Shown one piece after another: positions 1-10,753 of a stretch of 64,000 nt of DNA. The DNA lies in contig JALQPE010001678.1 in NCBI GenBank assembly GCA_030407315.1, positions 1 through 64,000 on the forward strand, given 5' to 3'. The notes under the pieces were generated by a model, which saw nothing but the letters and a program-made list of their open reading frames with translations, was not told the DNA's origin and made no database searches. Numbering within the stretch: the first letter of the stretch is position 1; each line of letters opens with the position of its first letter. The position numbers and the translations under genes are program-made. Source of the stretch: Asparagopsis taxiformis (taxonomy: Eukaryota > Rhodophyta > Florideophyceae > Bonnemaisoniales > Bonnemaisoniaceae).

Positions 1-2
1 TC

Positions 3-394
3 TGTGAACGTTACACGACCCACTTCGTCGAATCTATCGAAAGGTTCAAAAGGAATGCTGCCAGCTATCCAAGCAGATCTCCCTACGCGCTGCTGTGAAG
101 GCGATGAACGACACAATAGGAGAAAATGGACTGGTTCCCTCCTTACTAGTGTTTGGAATCATCCCTAGATTCCCTATTATCAGCAGCCATATTCCTGTTC
201 AAGCTGAACGCATGAAAGCTCTCGAATTAGCTCAGAGGGAAATGAACACTATTTTGCTCAGCGGAGAATCCTTACTGCTCTCACGAAAAACGCTCCAAGT
301 GCTACGGACCAAACCTTTGCAATTGATGATGAAGTTCTTGTGTGCCGAGAGAAGGAAAAGGAATGGATTGGACCCTACAAAGTCGTATTTGTAG
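3..394 (+). pseudogene. Copia integrase C-terminal fragment, frameshifted
   Basis: The frame starting near base 80 reads AVKAMNDTIGENGLVPSLLV and then FGIIPRFP, a segment typical of the integrase C-terminal part of Copia polyproteins in fungi and algae. The first 75 bases are in another frame and end in TGA, so a frameshift separates them. After about base 290 the frame no longer makes sense and the polyprotein continues in the frame that opens at 340. This is part of the transposon polyprotein and not a host gene. Confidence 0.7.
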
Positions 395-1336
395 ATGGGA
401 AGATGATTACAGTCCAGAACTCTGATCGCACCTATGAAGGAACTTTCAACTGTCAGCAGGTGAAACACTATCACAAAGAGCAAACAAACAGGCTGACATC
501 GAGTCCTTCAGATGTCCTACATCAGATGCTGAAGCCTTTTCGATCAAAAACCGAACCACCATTACCTGGGGAAGCGATACAGATTACTGAAATCGTCAAG
601 TCCGGAGATCCTAGAGAACCCTTATTCGCCGAAGCGAAGAGGAAGGAAATCCAAGGACTGATCGACCGAGGCACTTGGAAAGTAGTTCCCAAGTCCGAAA
701 TCCCGAAAGAAGCGAACGTACTTGGAGGAAGATTCGTACTTGCTATCAAGGATGCTGGAAATGAAAACGAACGATGGAAAGCCCGCTATGTAGTACAAGG
801 GTATCGTGACAAGATGAAAACGTCACTAGTACACGACACTGCCACATCCAAGCAATATTCGACAAGATTACTGGTAGGCATGTCGTCTATTTTCGAATTT
901 CGAATATTTTCCACCGATGTTACTCAAGCATATCTGCAAAGTACGGAAAAACTTAACCGGGATGTTTTCATCAAACCCTCAAAGGAATTTGGATTGAATG
1001 AGAAATTTCTTTTCAAACTAGAGAAACCATTATATGGACTACCTGATAGCGGAGATTATTGGGAAAACAATCTCTGATCACCGAGAGAAGGATTTGAAAA
1101 TGTCCAGGACAACTGGAGATGCTGCCTTCTTTTTCAAGCTGAACAGTACAGGCCTTTCAGGTCTCTGTGCAACCTATGTGGATGACATACTTCAGACTGG
1201 TACTGAGTCTTTTATTTCTGAATCCAAACGTACAGAAAAGCAATTCCAATGCCGAGAACGGGAATGGGACAACACACAATTCGCTGGCGTCGAAATTGAG
1301 ACTCGCGGAAACCGAAAGACATATACACCCAGATGA
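340..1336 (+). pseudogene. Copia reverse transcriptase (RVT_2), split by a frameshift
   Basis: Frame 340-1077 carries the N-terminal half of an RVT_2 domain: the KRKEIQGLIDRGTWKVV start, the RWKARYVVQGYRD block, and the STDVTQAYLQS block with its catalytic aspartate, followed by KPLYGLPDSG. It then stops. The palm motif YVDD (inside CATYVDDILQTG) is in the frame of 1034-1336, so one frameshift lies near 1075. The remaining thumb region continues in a third frame. The catalytic residues are still recognisable, so the decay is recent to moderate. Confidence 0.85.
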
Positions 1337-2113
1337 CATATGTCAAAAACTCAAATGTCTGGATAAGAAAGCTTCTTTCCTTGAGTATAGATCACTCAGA
1401 GCAAAGCTATCCTGGGTAGCTCTGACAAGACCGGATATTTCATGTGCCGTTGCATTGTCAGCCCAAGTGACAAAGGACAGGTTTAAGGACAGGTTTAATG
1501 ACAACAAACTGAAGTTCATCAAAGACTTAAACGCAGTTCACACGCATCTTATGAAGCATATCAAAACTCCGTTGAGATACCCTAAGCTCCAAAAGAATAC
1601 GTTACAACTACGCGTCTACTCTGATGCTTCTTATGCTAGGAATTATGACCACTCATCCCAGATAGGTTACATAATATTCCTGGCAGACGACACAAATACC
1701 TGTCAGCCTTTGTATTGGTCATCTCACAAATCGAGACGCATTTCTCGGTCAGTATTGGGTAGTGAAACTATGGCATTCGCTGATGCCTTTGATATGGCCT
1801 TCTCTCTGAAGCACGACCTGGAGAAGATACTCCAACGCAAAATACCTATTACTATGCTAACGGACAGTTTATCACTTTTTGACGTCATTTCTAAGCCACT
1901 ACAACAGCAGAGAAGCGACTAATGATTGACTTGGAAGTAGCCAAAGAAGAATATGCATCTAGAGAGATGGAAACCATATGCTTTATCCGTAGTGAATTCA
2001 ATCCCGCTGATGCTCTAACTAAGATATCAAAATGCAGAATACTGGAAAGCATTTTGAGAAGTGCAAAGTTGGATCATGATATTGAACAATGGATTGATAG
2101 ATTTAGAGGATAG
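1337..2113 (+). pseudogene. Copia RNase H, split by a frameshift
   Basis: The frame of 1167-1922 becomes meaningful after about 1337. It shows SLRAKLSWVALTRPDISCAV, the usual RT-RH connection, then RNase H motifs YSDASYA, GSETMAFADAFD and MLTDSLSLFDVIS, which hold the acidic catalytic residues. A stop at 1920-1922 interrupts it. The last part (LEVAKEEYASRE and NPADALTKISK) continues in the frame of 1922-2113, where the polyprotein ends just before the LTR. Confidence 0.8.
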
Positions 2114-2157
2114 CTCTGGAAGATTTACAAATTGTTGGACGAAAAGAATTTGGGGAG

Positions 2158-2653
2158 TGTTGGAATAGTTCAAGCTTGTATCAATCAACTTTCCCCAACA
2201 CTGTCTGCACCACCATAATTGGCTTGCAGTCAAGTTCGTCACAACAAGTTTGAGGCTATCAGAAACTTCAAGCTCCTAGGGTGTCGGCTCTGATAGTTAG
2301 TGGCTATGAAGAAAGGAAGCTCAGTTGTAGAATGAACTGTAGAAGCACTATTTATACCAGTAGCATTTCCTCCCCCCTTCGATACAACACGATCATCAGA
2401 AAAGAACACACCCCACCAAAGGTAAAGCACACCACGCCCAATTGACCTGGCGAACAATACGCTCCGCGTCGCCCCTTTCAACGCCCACCCGCTGCGAATC
2501 GGTTATCATTCCAGGGTCCGACTACCGGACCACACGACCTGCCCCCCAGGGCCACCAAACTAATTACCGACCATCAACTTGGAAACCGCTCCCGGACTCA
2601 AACAACAGAAGGATTCTGCAAGAGAAGAGTTCCAAATTAATTTAATATTGACA
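2158..2653 (+). repeat. Probable 3' LTR of the Copia element
   Basis: The block begins TGTTGGAATAG directly after a purine-rich stretch ending GGGGAG, about 45 bases past the end of the polyprotein, as expected for polypurine tract plus LTR. It contains a TATA-like CTATTTATACC near 2350. The end at about 2653 (…TTGACA) is a guess from the TG…CA rule; no second copy is in the window. Confidence 0.4.
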
Positions 2654-3801
2654 TATACAGCTTCCTCGTCCAATAACATACATACATCTCCTGAATTTAT
2701 TTTATAATTTCATTAAAATCAGTACCTTTAACCGCAGTAGATTCTACATTATGTTGAGTGATGGTTCGTCATCTCGACGAGAGGACACGAAATATGAAAG
2801 GAAGTGGGGCTGCAGCCATCCAGATAGTCGTATGACTCGTGGGTACAAAAGCTGGCTGAATACTCGATTGCATGGGTCATCATGTTTGTTCGTTATCTAC
2901 CTTCGTGCTTCCAAAGATATAACTGTTTGGCAGCCAGATGAGTTGTCTGAAGAAATTGTATTGGAACTGGCTGACGGATGTCAATTTGGCCTCGTCGTAT
3001 AAAATTCGATAATGTGTCGGTTCCAGACGACTGATGGATGACCGCTACCTTATTCCACATTAACGGTGAGCCCCGTGAGAATTGAAGAGACAAGACGTCG
3101 AAGAACCGAAAATCAATTCAAATGTGAGAGCAATCATCGTCGTGCATTAGTTGTTCTAAAAATAAAAATAAGAAGATAAGTGAATGAGCAGCGACGATTT
3201 GGTGTGTCAGAATGACTGTACTACCTATCGATTATGAAAACGAAAATATAGTGCGGAATGTTGGCGCGGTTGGCGGCCGGGCAAAATCGAACCAAGTTTG
3301 GGTACGATACTAGACAACGCTTACAGCGTAAGCTTGGCTCTGCAACCACGCAACAAATCGGTGAGCCGTGCGGGGAACGTCGCCTGCTTGGTAGATGGCA
3401 ATTCGCGCGTTATGCGGCTGCTGGTCTATCCGCGCGGCGCGCCATCGTCATGGTGATGGAGTCGAATAGAAAATGATGCGTGCCGTAATGCATGAATAGC
3501 ATAGACCCACAAAAGCCAATCAAAACGCTCGCTGGGCTATTCCGAACTCATGCTGATGGGCCAAATTACAGAGATGGCAGATAATTAGCGACTGTATAAC
3601 CGCCACGTAGCCAGCTGTCAATTTCAGACCTCGTCATAGCGTCTCGGTATGACATGCGGTTGACATGCATCTGCGTTCATTATGGAGCTGACTGTACGCT
3701 ATATGCCACTATTCAGCAGCACAACAGTTTACGGTACAGCGTAACTAAATTAGCACTCTTCTTCTAGGCTCACAATGTCTATCAAGCATCAACAAAACTT
3801 T
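2654..3801. other. Intergenic, no gene recognised
   Basis: Only short frames occur here (for example 2751-3002 and 3258-3476) and none resembles a known family. A small perfect hairpin, GCTTAC-AGC-GTAAGC, lies at 3319-3333. The stretch may contain further decayed transposon DNA. Confidence 0.5.
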
Positions 3802-4505
3802 CTAGTGATTCCTCTTTCGCTCCTTCTCCGACCTCGCGCGCAGCTGTTCATCCAACTGCGAGATAGACGGTAATTGTCGCCGTTGTCCAGATCTCGGCTC
3901 AGTGCCATGTTCCTGAATCAGTAGCGAAGAAATGCCCATACTCGAGCTGCCGCCTCCCCGCGGTTCGCCTCGCCCAGCCGAGGGCGATGAAGAAGGTCCC
4001 GCCTGCGAACTGCCAATCCCTGAACTACTTGCCACTGCATTGTCACCCTCAAAGTTGTACAGCGCTAGATACGACTCGAAAATTTTCATCACAGTGTTGC
4101 CAGAGTTGGGTCGAGCGCATTGTCGTCTTGCGTTCGTGCTCACTAGTTTAGAACTTTCCCCAGGCTGTTGCTTTACAACCAGATTTATTATGCCTTTCAC
4201 GACGTCCATTTTCACATCGCGCACCTTTCGCGCTTCTAGAGTTGATACCTCCCTGATAAAGCTGGTCGTCAGTGCCTGCCATGCGGCTTCATACTTGTTT
4301 TCAGTGAGAGAATCGAGCCAACCGGAAAAGTCGCGGAAACCACCGGTTGTATCACTCTTGGCGAGCCGACGATCTCTGCAAATGTGCGAACCGTCTGGTG
4401 TAATTCCGAGCTGAGCGTTGACGGGCGTGGTTGTCGACCTCTTCTTATCTTTCCAATTGGTGCTTTTCCGGAATCGCTTCCCCTGGAAGAACCCTCTCTA
4501 GACAT
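3802..4505 (-). CDS. Orphan protein, reading frame broken by one base
   Basis: The minus strand has an ATG at 4505 that opens MSREGSSRGSDSGKAPIGK. Near 4445 the sensible reading moves to the frame that runs to 3802, giving RSTTTPVNAQLGITPDGSH, then a helical stretch around FSGWLDSLTENKYEAAWQAL and TLEARKVRDVKMDVVKGI. A Gly/Ser-rich tail (positions about 4000-3900) and a charged end follow. The shift sits in a run of three A bases; one more A would join the frames, so this is either an indel in the assembly or a real lesion. I do not recognise the family. The helical core suggests a small scaffold or chromatin-type protein, but that is a guess. No intron with good borders was found to explain the break. 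Confidence 0.5.
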
Positions 4506-5218
4506 TGCGATGCTGTGGTGGAGCGCAAGTTGCTAGGTAGCGGCGTTGTACACCTGTTTGCGACAGATTTGGGAAAAGTTGAATTGGATAGTGTAATCCG
4601 GATAGGCTGAGTCAGGGGCGGGGGCAGCTCCAAGCTGCAGGACAGAGAAGAGAAGTTGGTTCTCAGAATGACGCCATGGGAAGGATGATGGGTGGAAGTT
4701 GGGCTGGCCGATGCGAGCAAGGTAGAGATTATGTATCTGGCAGATGTTGTTTCGATTTGTTCAGCGCACTTTGGAACAACCAGTGGACGCGATTCCACAG
4801 AGTAGCAGGCGCATCACTTCAATTTGAAATGCTTTTGAGTCGGTTAAATACTCAACTCTCGAGACATGTTCGTGTACCATGTACAAACATGGCACGGCGC
4901 TTTGTTTGCTACAAGAGGAACTGTATGATCATCGTCTGTTATTTAGTGTACCGCACGCGCATGGCGCAACAACGGAAAGACAGGTAGTACCGTTACCACG
5001 GATAAGAATACGCCGGAGAGTAACTGAAGCTGCTGAGCTCAATTGCTCGCTTGTTCGTGTGGGAACATTGGAACGCCACGCTGCACTTCTTGTGCTTGCT
5101 TTCCGTTTCGTCATGATACCCTCCATGAAACCCTTTCTATGTGACATAAGCATGACAAGTTCCCGCACAATATGAGATTGCACAGAGCTTCCAGTGCTTG
5201 TGCAAGTAGCCGGGAGAA
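4506..5218. other. Intergenic, nothing recognised
   Basis: Several short frames on both strands overlap one another and none has a family-like sequence. The stretch includes the promoter side of the minus-strand orphan gene. Confidence 0.45.
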
Positions 5219-6130
5219 ATGCTCGACATGTGCGGCATACTGGATCGTGACTTATGGCTGGAACATACTCTGATCTGTTTAGACGTGGCGCAGATACTGC
5301 GGGATCACATGGCGGAGGCTCATTTGCGTACAATTTTAGTTGATTGCTATATAAATGCTGGTGTAACTTTGCGGTTCAATTCAACAAGGCACTACATTGC
5401 ACAGCACAGCAAAGTCCACACCACGCCGGACACCTTAATGAGATGTATTGAATTGCACTATTCCATTGCCATGACTAGAGAAGGTGCCGAATCACTTTGG
5501 CCTGTTGTTGGTAACCAAGTGGTTGTTCCAGGTTCCACACAGCAAGTTGTGGAATGGGACATGCATGTGATTCGTATGGTTTCTTCACGTCATAGTTCAA
5601 AAAAGGATATCACACTTCAATTTTCATTACACATGCGTGCATCTGGACGTATGATTGAGAGAGAAGATTCAGGCCGTCCGTGGATGTAGACTTGATTTTT
5701 TTGGCACGCAAGCAACAGTAGCAGACCATGCTCTTGCGCACATATATTTGTCGGGTGATATGACCGATGACGAAGATATTAATGCAAAGGATAGTGCTCC
5801 CGACTGGTGGCAATCGTTCGAGATGCACAAGTTGGTATATTGCATCTAAGCTTGGAATGTATTTTTGATGAGACGGACTGGAAACGAGGAGGCATAATAT
5901 CAACTGTAATCTGGTACGCAGTAGGTACCATGATGGTAGGTTTTTTCTTTTGCCTACTAACGTATGTCTGCGGCACTCTTCTTGTTGACGATTGGACTGC
6001 GACAAAACATGTGGCTACCATGTCATTTGAAAATATTGTTCAATTTCACTTGTCGCACTCCGGTCCACCCGGACCAGCCCGGACCGTGTTTTTTTTCTGG
6101 AGCCCATATATAATACGATTTCTCGTTTGA
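5219..6130 (+). pseudogene. Possible broken gene for a membrane protein
   Basis: Three plus-strand frames follow each other. Frame 5219-5689 has protein-like text such as SLWPVVGNQVVVPGSTQQVV and KKDITLQFSLHMRASG. Frame 5655-5849 has an acidic patch, DMTDDEDINAKDSAPDWW. Frame 5807-6130 has a hydrophobic segment, STVIWYAVGTMMVGFFFCLL, long enough for a membrane helix. In one reading they could be parts of a single protein with two frame breaks or unspliced introns. I recognise no family, and the pieces could also be chance frames. Confidence 0.25.
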
Positions 6131-7082
6131 TATGTGTGTGCATGTCCCCCTCCTTTCACGTTGCGATTGTTGATGAAAGTCTGAGGTAGAAAAGAAGAAT
6201 TGAGTTTGCCATCTGAGTGGTGCCCAGTGCGGCCGCACACCACACTGCGCTGCGCTGTCTAGCTTCCAGGATGGAACCTACTGCCAGTGTTCATCTCGAT
6301 AAACATGTATCTCAACCCAGCGCAGATGAAATCTAATCTCGCAATTGCATTGGCTGCACTGTGGCATTACAAACACTATCGAGCTGATGGCGTGCACTAC
6401 TGTTTAGCTTGTTGGACGTGCAACCTGCTGCACACATGATGGATTGCATCCATACTTGTAGCAGCCGTACGTGTAACGGCCGATGTCGATGTTAAAATTT
6501 CAAAGCATTGGATGAGGTATAAACATACATCGACTTGCGCGAGTTGACAAATCAAACACATGTCTCAAAATTCAACAACGAGTCACACATAACATATCGA
6601 TTACACAAATCACTTGAGATAAGATCGATACGTTCCAGAGTCCTGGATCAATGCGCTGTGCCGAGCTGTACCGCGCTGTCCCTCACACTCGTAATTATTT
6701 CGACTAGAAATGAAGATGCATCCATCCGTCTTGCACGTCAACAAAAGAAACATACATTGGGGCAGTTGCTCGCGCACACACATTCCATTTCTCCACACGC
6801 ACAAATATAAACCGACAACAATTCCTCCGTTCTCAATAGACGCACACCACGTCCATCGTGAGTTCGAATCCCCTACGCACGTCTGCCACCAATAAAACTT
6901 TTTTCTCAATTTTTCAAATTTTCCTCAATGCAGATATTTTTTTGCCGCCGCGCTGAGGTGAGCAACGCTGCGCCGCACGCGCCCGCCGTCATGCCATGAC
7001 ACGACATGATCTATTGTCTGCCCGCCGGCTGTCGTGATCCCTCCGACCTTGCAAGCAACTCGCCCACGCACGCCGGCGCGCG
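6131..7082. other. Intergenic, no gene recognised
   Basis: No convincing frame is present. Just left of the stretch (6060-6087) is a C/G-rich patch with repeated GGTCC/GGACC units that can fold. Near 6870 there is a GTTCGAATCCC string that looks like a tRNA T-loop but lacks a pairing stem. T-rich runs at 6898-6950 precede the GC-rich upstream region of the CMS1-like gene. Confidence 0.5.
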
Positions 7083-7969
7083 ATGGAGCGCCCGCCGAAA
7101 CAGCATGGACATTTCAGCGCCACCAATCGCAAGCGACCGCGATCTACAGCGCGTCTGACTGGCGATTCGCTCGAGGCTCAATACACCTCACAGAGCAATA
7201 TGTCGCCGCCCGCCGTGATTGCGCCGCCGACCACTGTCAAATCGCTGCAAAAGCAGCGAATCACTAAAGAGAAACACCAAAACGCCAAGCGCAGACGTAA
7301 GGAAAAACAAGATCAACAGCGCGCAGATTGTGATGCCCTGATTCGTTCTTCACCGGCGCACTTTCTGTGGAACAAGTATGAACAATGGGCCGAAGAGAAA
7401 AACATCAAGCTGTCTAATGAAAAATGGACCAACGATCAGGTTTGCTTCTGCACCGAACGAAACGACGTTTCGTTGATAGACCATGTCAAGAAAATTGTTG
7501 GAGATGACTACATTGCACAGGGGAAGTTTAAAAAGGGCTCAAAAGTCAAACCGGTGTGGCCTGCATTGCGTTAGGTAGAAGTGGACAACGAGCTGTTAGT
7601 ATCGCGCCGATGATGTACGATGGAAAACCTGTTGGGAAACTGTTTGGTACACACATGAAAATTGAAGACCAGCGCTTGTGGTTGAATCGGTTTAGGTCAA
7701 GAGGACTGGTACCGAGTGCAGCCGGAACTGCAAAGCGTGTTCAAAGACTTGTCGAAGAGGGTCATCTCACGTTGGATCACACTGTTGCTCTTCTCATTGA
7801 CCTGTCGAGAAGCGATAAAAATGTCAATATGATTGATATATATGCCATGCGTGACGAGCTGTTTGATTTTATCCATCACCACGCTTGTCCACTCATTGCA
7901 GAGGGCAAGACGAGGCTGATATTGTTCGCGCCGGATGCTCCACAAGTTGAAGAGGCACGTGAAACTTGA
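7083..7969 (+). CDS. CMS1: CMS1-like pre-ribosome (90S/U3) protein, one frame break
   Basis: CMS1/CMSS1 proteins are helicase-like but catalytically dead factors found with the 90S small-subunit pre-ribosome in the nucleolus. The N-terminal part (from ATG 7083) is basic and has SSPAHFLWNKYEQWAEEKN. The second part, in another frame, has CIALGRSGQRAVSIAP, KLFGTHMKIEDQRLWL, a VPSAAGTAKRVQRLVEEGHL block and the LIDLSRSDKNVNMIDIYAM block. These follow the order of the family's core (RAVE…LFAKH…GTPGR…D…MMDI). The two frames meet between 7532 and 7571; one missing base in the CCGG near 7552 would join them. About 295 residues when joined, a normal length. Its 3' end faces STK19, with 38 bases between the two stops. 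Confidence 0.85.
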
Positions 7970-8007
7970 GAATAAGCTTCAGCCCTTATATGTCATTTTC
8001 GCTTTGA

Positions 8008-8866
8008 TCACATATTTCCACGTAAACGAACCAAAGTTCCAAGAGAAGTTGTCACGACTTCAACCTGCTCGCTTCCAACTATATCACGAATGTGCCACTG
8101 TGCAGTGAACATTGATTTTTTTCATACTGCGTAATTCAAGCTTCTTCAGCAGCATTTCCTTGTACTGTGTCCTTTTCAACAACAACATAATCTCCCTCGC
8201 ACCCGCCTTCCTATGTTCAACAAAACGCCCCATGCCCGGAACAGCAAACCAAAAACTAGCCTCATCCTTGGCCGTTAACAGTCCCAGTCTAGTCAAGAGC
8301 GTTGCATAATCTAAATCGGCGCCCAGAACCGCATCTATATCGCTCTGAAACACACAGTCGTCTGTGAAGCTCGGGAAAACCTGTTCAAAAAAGCGCTTCG
8401 AGACGGCGCGTTCATCGTCGGTACCGTTCACACACCGATGCTGAAAATCGGCAGTATACACTAGTCCATAACTGTCGCCGGCATTGGGAATTCGCACGTA
8501 GCGCACAATATTCTGCACTCGAAGACGGTCAATCTCACGGTCCACCTCTGCTCGGTCCTCTACGAGAGCGTACAACTGTGATTGCAACACAATGGGTGGT
8601 GTATTTGGTAAATCGAGTGCAGCCTGTCCGGGCCACTCTTCGCGTAGTGAGGCAAGTGCTACCTGTGTGTCTGTTGAAGACACAATTGAGCTGAAGAGCA
8701 GATCATCCTCATCGGGTGGCTGGTCGGGCGTTGTCGGCTTTGTTCGCTTGCGACGGTGGAAACGAGAACGAGTTGTGCGCTTCCGGCGCGAAGCAGCGAC
8801 GGTTGGTACCGGCGTTGCCAATGTATGACGGGGAAGTGGGATGTCGTCGGTCTCCGAGTCGGCCAT
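8008..8866 (-). CDS. STK19: STK19-family winged-helix DNA repair protein, one frame break
   Basis: STK19, once called a kinase, is a nuclear winged-helix protein that binds DNA and acts in transcription-coupled repair. From ATG 8866 there is a basic N-terminus (RRKRTTRSRFHRRKRTK) that could be a nuclear signal. After it comes a clear core: PPIVLQSQLYALVEDRAEVD, then GLLTAKDEASFWFAVPGMGR and RTQYKEMLLKKLELRS. The annotated-looking stop at 8084 is reached after a run of seven A bases (8115-8121). With one base fewer the frame continues as QWHIRDIVGSEQ… and SLGTLVRLRGN to a TGA at 8008. That matches the conserved family C-terminus. The break is therefore an indel in an A run, either of assembly or real. 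Confidence 0.85.
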
Positions 8867-9206
8867 GCTGAAGGCGTGCGATGGAGGCGGTACGCTGCGT
8901 TGGCAGGAGGCGGTTTTCCTAATCTATAGAGCGCTTGATGGGAGTCAAGTTGGCAGCACAGACTGGAGCAAGTGGCGTATGATAACATTGTCACTGAAAT
9001 TTATCATACACTAGAAAGATACACGTAACTTGGACTGTTGTACAGAGGCAAATGTTTTCCATCCTACGCTCAACTCGCTCGCACGATGACTGTCTCGCAA
9101 TCGACATCAGAGCCACTGTACACAGTTCAAATGCTCTCGCTGTCTCCGATCATCAGCAGCAATCCAATCATAGTGTTGATAGCTTCTCGCTTTCAGCGAG
9201 TCAATC
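8867..9206. promoter_or_regulatory. Shared upstream region of STK19 and the GT23 gene
   Basis: The two genes point away from each other and the 340 bases between their ATGs must hold both promoters. A CCAAT string occurs at 9164-9168; such a pentamer is not significant alone. No TATA box is evident. The reading frame of the GT23 gene could begin further left or right than assumed. Confidence 0.4.
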
Positions 9207-10565
9207 ATGTCCACGGCAAAGTGCCATGGACTTGCAGCGCCAACCAGATCACGACCAAATCGTCTCACTCACTTCGTAATACACCATCGGAATGCACACC
9301 AGAACCAAATCCACATCTCCACACGGAAAACACTTGGCCGATTCTTCCCAACTTCCATTCCGAAACATCAAAGATCACATTTTGCTTTGCTCATCCCATG
9401 CATCGTCCTTCTCATCATGACCCTCACGTCTTTCTCCCGTCACAAATCCACTATCATCAATCCGCACTCTCACCCGATTCCAAAAACACCCCAGAAACGA
9501 GCAAGGTACAACGATAACCAACTTGAATTTGCCAAAGCTGTCATAAACGGTGGTGACAGAAAACCATCCAGCACACATCCTCGACGACCCGTCGTTGTGT
9601 TTATCGTCAGGCAGTTCAACGGCTTTGGCGCGCAAATGCTCCGACTCCTCGATGCAGTTGCATTGGCAAACGCCATCGGCGCTACCGTATGTATCCACCG
9701 CGAAAAATATTGGAACTATGGTTGTGGACCATATCAGGGGTGGGACTGTTATTTCAATCGACCCTTCAAGGCCAGTCATACACCACAAATTGAACGCCTC
9801 TGTCAGTCACTGGAACGCTGTGTTGAAGCAGACCATCTCAACCTTATTGATGAAAACTGGCCCACTGCAGCCACACCACTGCCCAAATGTATCGCGATCT
9901 CTACAAGAGCCTCCGTGCAGCGCGCAGCCGCCGTACACGACAATTTATCAGCCGGCGATGCTGCGCTTTCTAGATCTCTTGCAAAGCAGGTGTGGCAACT
10001 CAAAGATGTGACCAAATTGGACATTGCTTCCTTGCTCCGACACACTGGCCTATCCGAACGAAAAGAAAACTACATAGGGTTGCATGTCCGGCGTGGAGAC
10101 AAATCCAAGGAAGTTCCACCAATTCCACTTTTGGCATATGCAGACGCTGTCGCACTGCTAGACAAACAGACCAATATGACAGTGTTCCTTGCAACCGATG
10201 ATGGTGCAGTCGTAAAACCCTTGCAGAATCTGCTTTCGCCGCGAAAAGTAGTGACCCTGTTGGGTACACTCCAGCGCCACGGTCATGTACAGTCGAGGTT
10301 GAACAGCCATTACTTGAAATCTAACTATCCACGAATAGTGCAGTTACTTGCCGAGATTGAGGCGCTACGAACTGCCTCTTACTTCGTCGCCACATTCTCT
10401 AGTAATCTAGCCAGATTTGTCCATACCCTGCGAGACGCTCCAGAGGAAACTTCCATCTCACTGGATGATCGCTGGGCGACAGGTGTCGCATGGAGGACGT
10501 TTGGAGAGCCGTACTGCTCATATCATCGCGCAAATACGGAATATTGTGCCACTATGCAGAGTTGA
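9207..10565 (+). CDS. GT23-type fucosyltransferase-like type II membrane protein
   Basis: The 452-residue frame has an N-terminal region with one hydrophobic segment (SHFALLIPCIVLLIMTL, residues about 58-74), as in Golgi type II glycosyltransferases. The catalytic part opens with VVVFIVRQFNGFGAQMLRLL, followed by GLHVRRGDKSKE near residue 293, the arginine-rich motif that binds GDP-fucose in alpha-1,6-fucosyltransferases (FUT8/NodZ type). Later come MTVFLATDDGAV and a C-terminal ASYFVATFSSNLARF block. The likely job is fucose transfer onto a glycan in the Golgi lumen; the acceptor cannot be read from sequence. ATG 9207 is the first in the frame; a start at 9417, just at the hydrophobic segment, is possible. 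No SH3 domain as in animal FUT8 is seen. Confidence 0.75.
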   Translation: MSTAKCHGLAAPTRSRPNRLTHFVIHHRNAHQNQIHISTRKTLGRFFPTSIPKHQRSHFALLIPCIVLLIMTLTSFSRHKSTIINPHSHPIPKTPQKRARYNDNQLEFAKAVINGGDRKPSSTHPRRPVVVFIVRQFNGFGAQMLRLLDAVALANAIGATVCIHREKYWNYGCGPYQGWDCYFNRPFKASHTPQIERLCQSLERCVEADHLNLIDENWPTAATPLPKCIAISTRASVQRAAAVHDNLSAGDAALSRSLAKQVWQLKDVTKLDIASLLRHTGLSERKENYIGLHVRRGDKSKEVPPIPLLAYADAVALLDKQTNMTVFLATDDGAVVKPLQNLLSPRKVVTLLGTLQRHGHVQSRLNSHYLKSNYPRIVQLLAEIEALRTASYFVATFSSNLARFVHTLRDAPEETSISLDDRWATGVAWRTFGEPYCSYHRANTEYCATMQS

Positions 10566-10753
10566 TTGTCCGCTGCAAAGAAGTACAACCTTCTGTTGTT
10601 TCACTCAACTTGAATTGAGGTTTGGTGCTTTATGACTGATCTTCTGCAGGTGTCTTAGTTACTAGTTCATCTACGGCATGGATCGGACCCTGTTACAAAT
10701 ACCATGTTTAGTCAAACGAAATAAAGTTAGACAGTGAATATGCAATCACGGGC

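Larger units (their letters stand above)
1..2653 (+). mobile_element. Degenerate Ty1/Copia-type LTR retrotransposon, 5' part outside the window
   Basis: Successive plus-strand fragments give an integrase tail, reverse transcriptase and RNase H in the order IN-RT-RH, which is the Copia order; Gypsy elements have IN last. The fragments sit in different frames and are interrupted by stops, so the copy is dead. A purine-rich tract just before 2158 and a TG-starting block after it look like the polypurine tract and the 3' LTR. The gag, protease and most of integrase lie beyond the left edge. The right boundary is estimated, because the second LTR is not available for comparison. Confidence 0.85.

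Noticed and set aside
6860..6893. tRNA-like 3' part (GTTCGAATCCC followed by GTCTGCCACCA), considered as part of a permuted or split tRNA
   Set aside because: The T-stem bases do not pair, and no matching 5' acceptor half was found upstream or downstream.
7520..7560. Programmed -1 frameshift in CMS1 at GTTTAAAAAGGG
   Set aside because: The run is not phased as X XXY YYZ in the zero frame and the second frame has a stop at 7529, right at the run.
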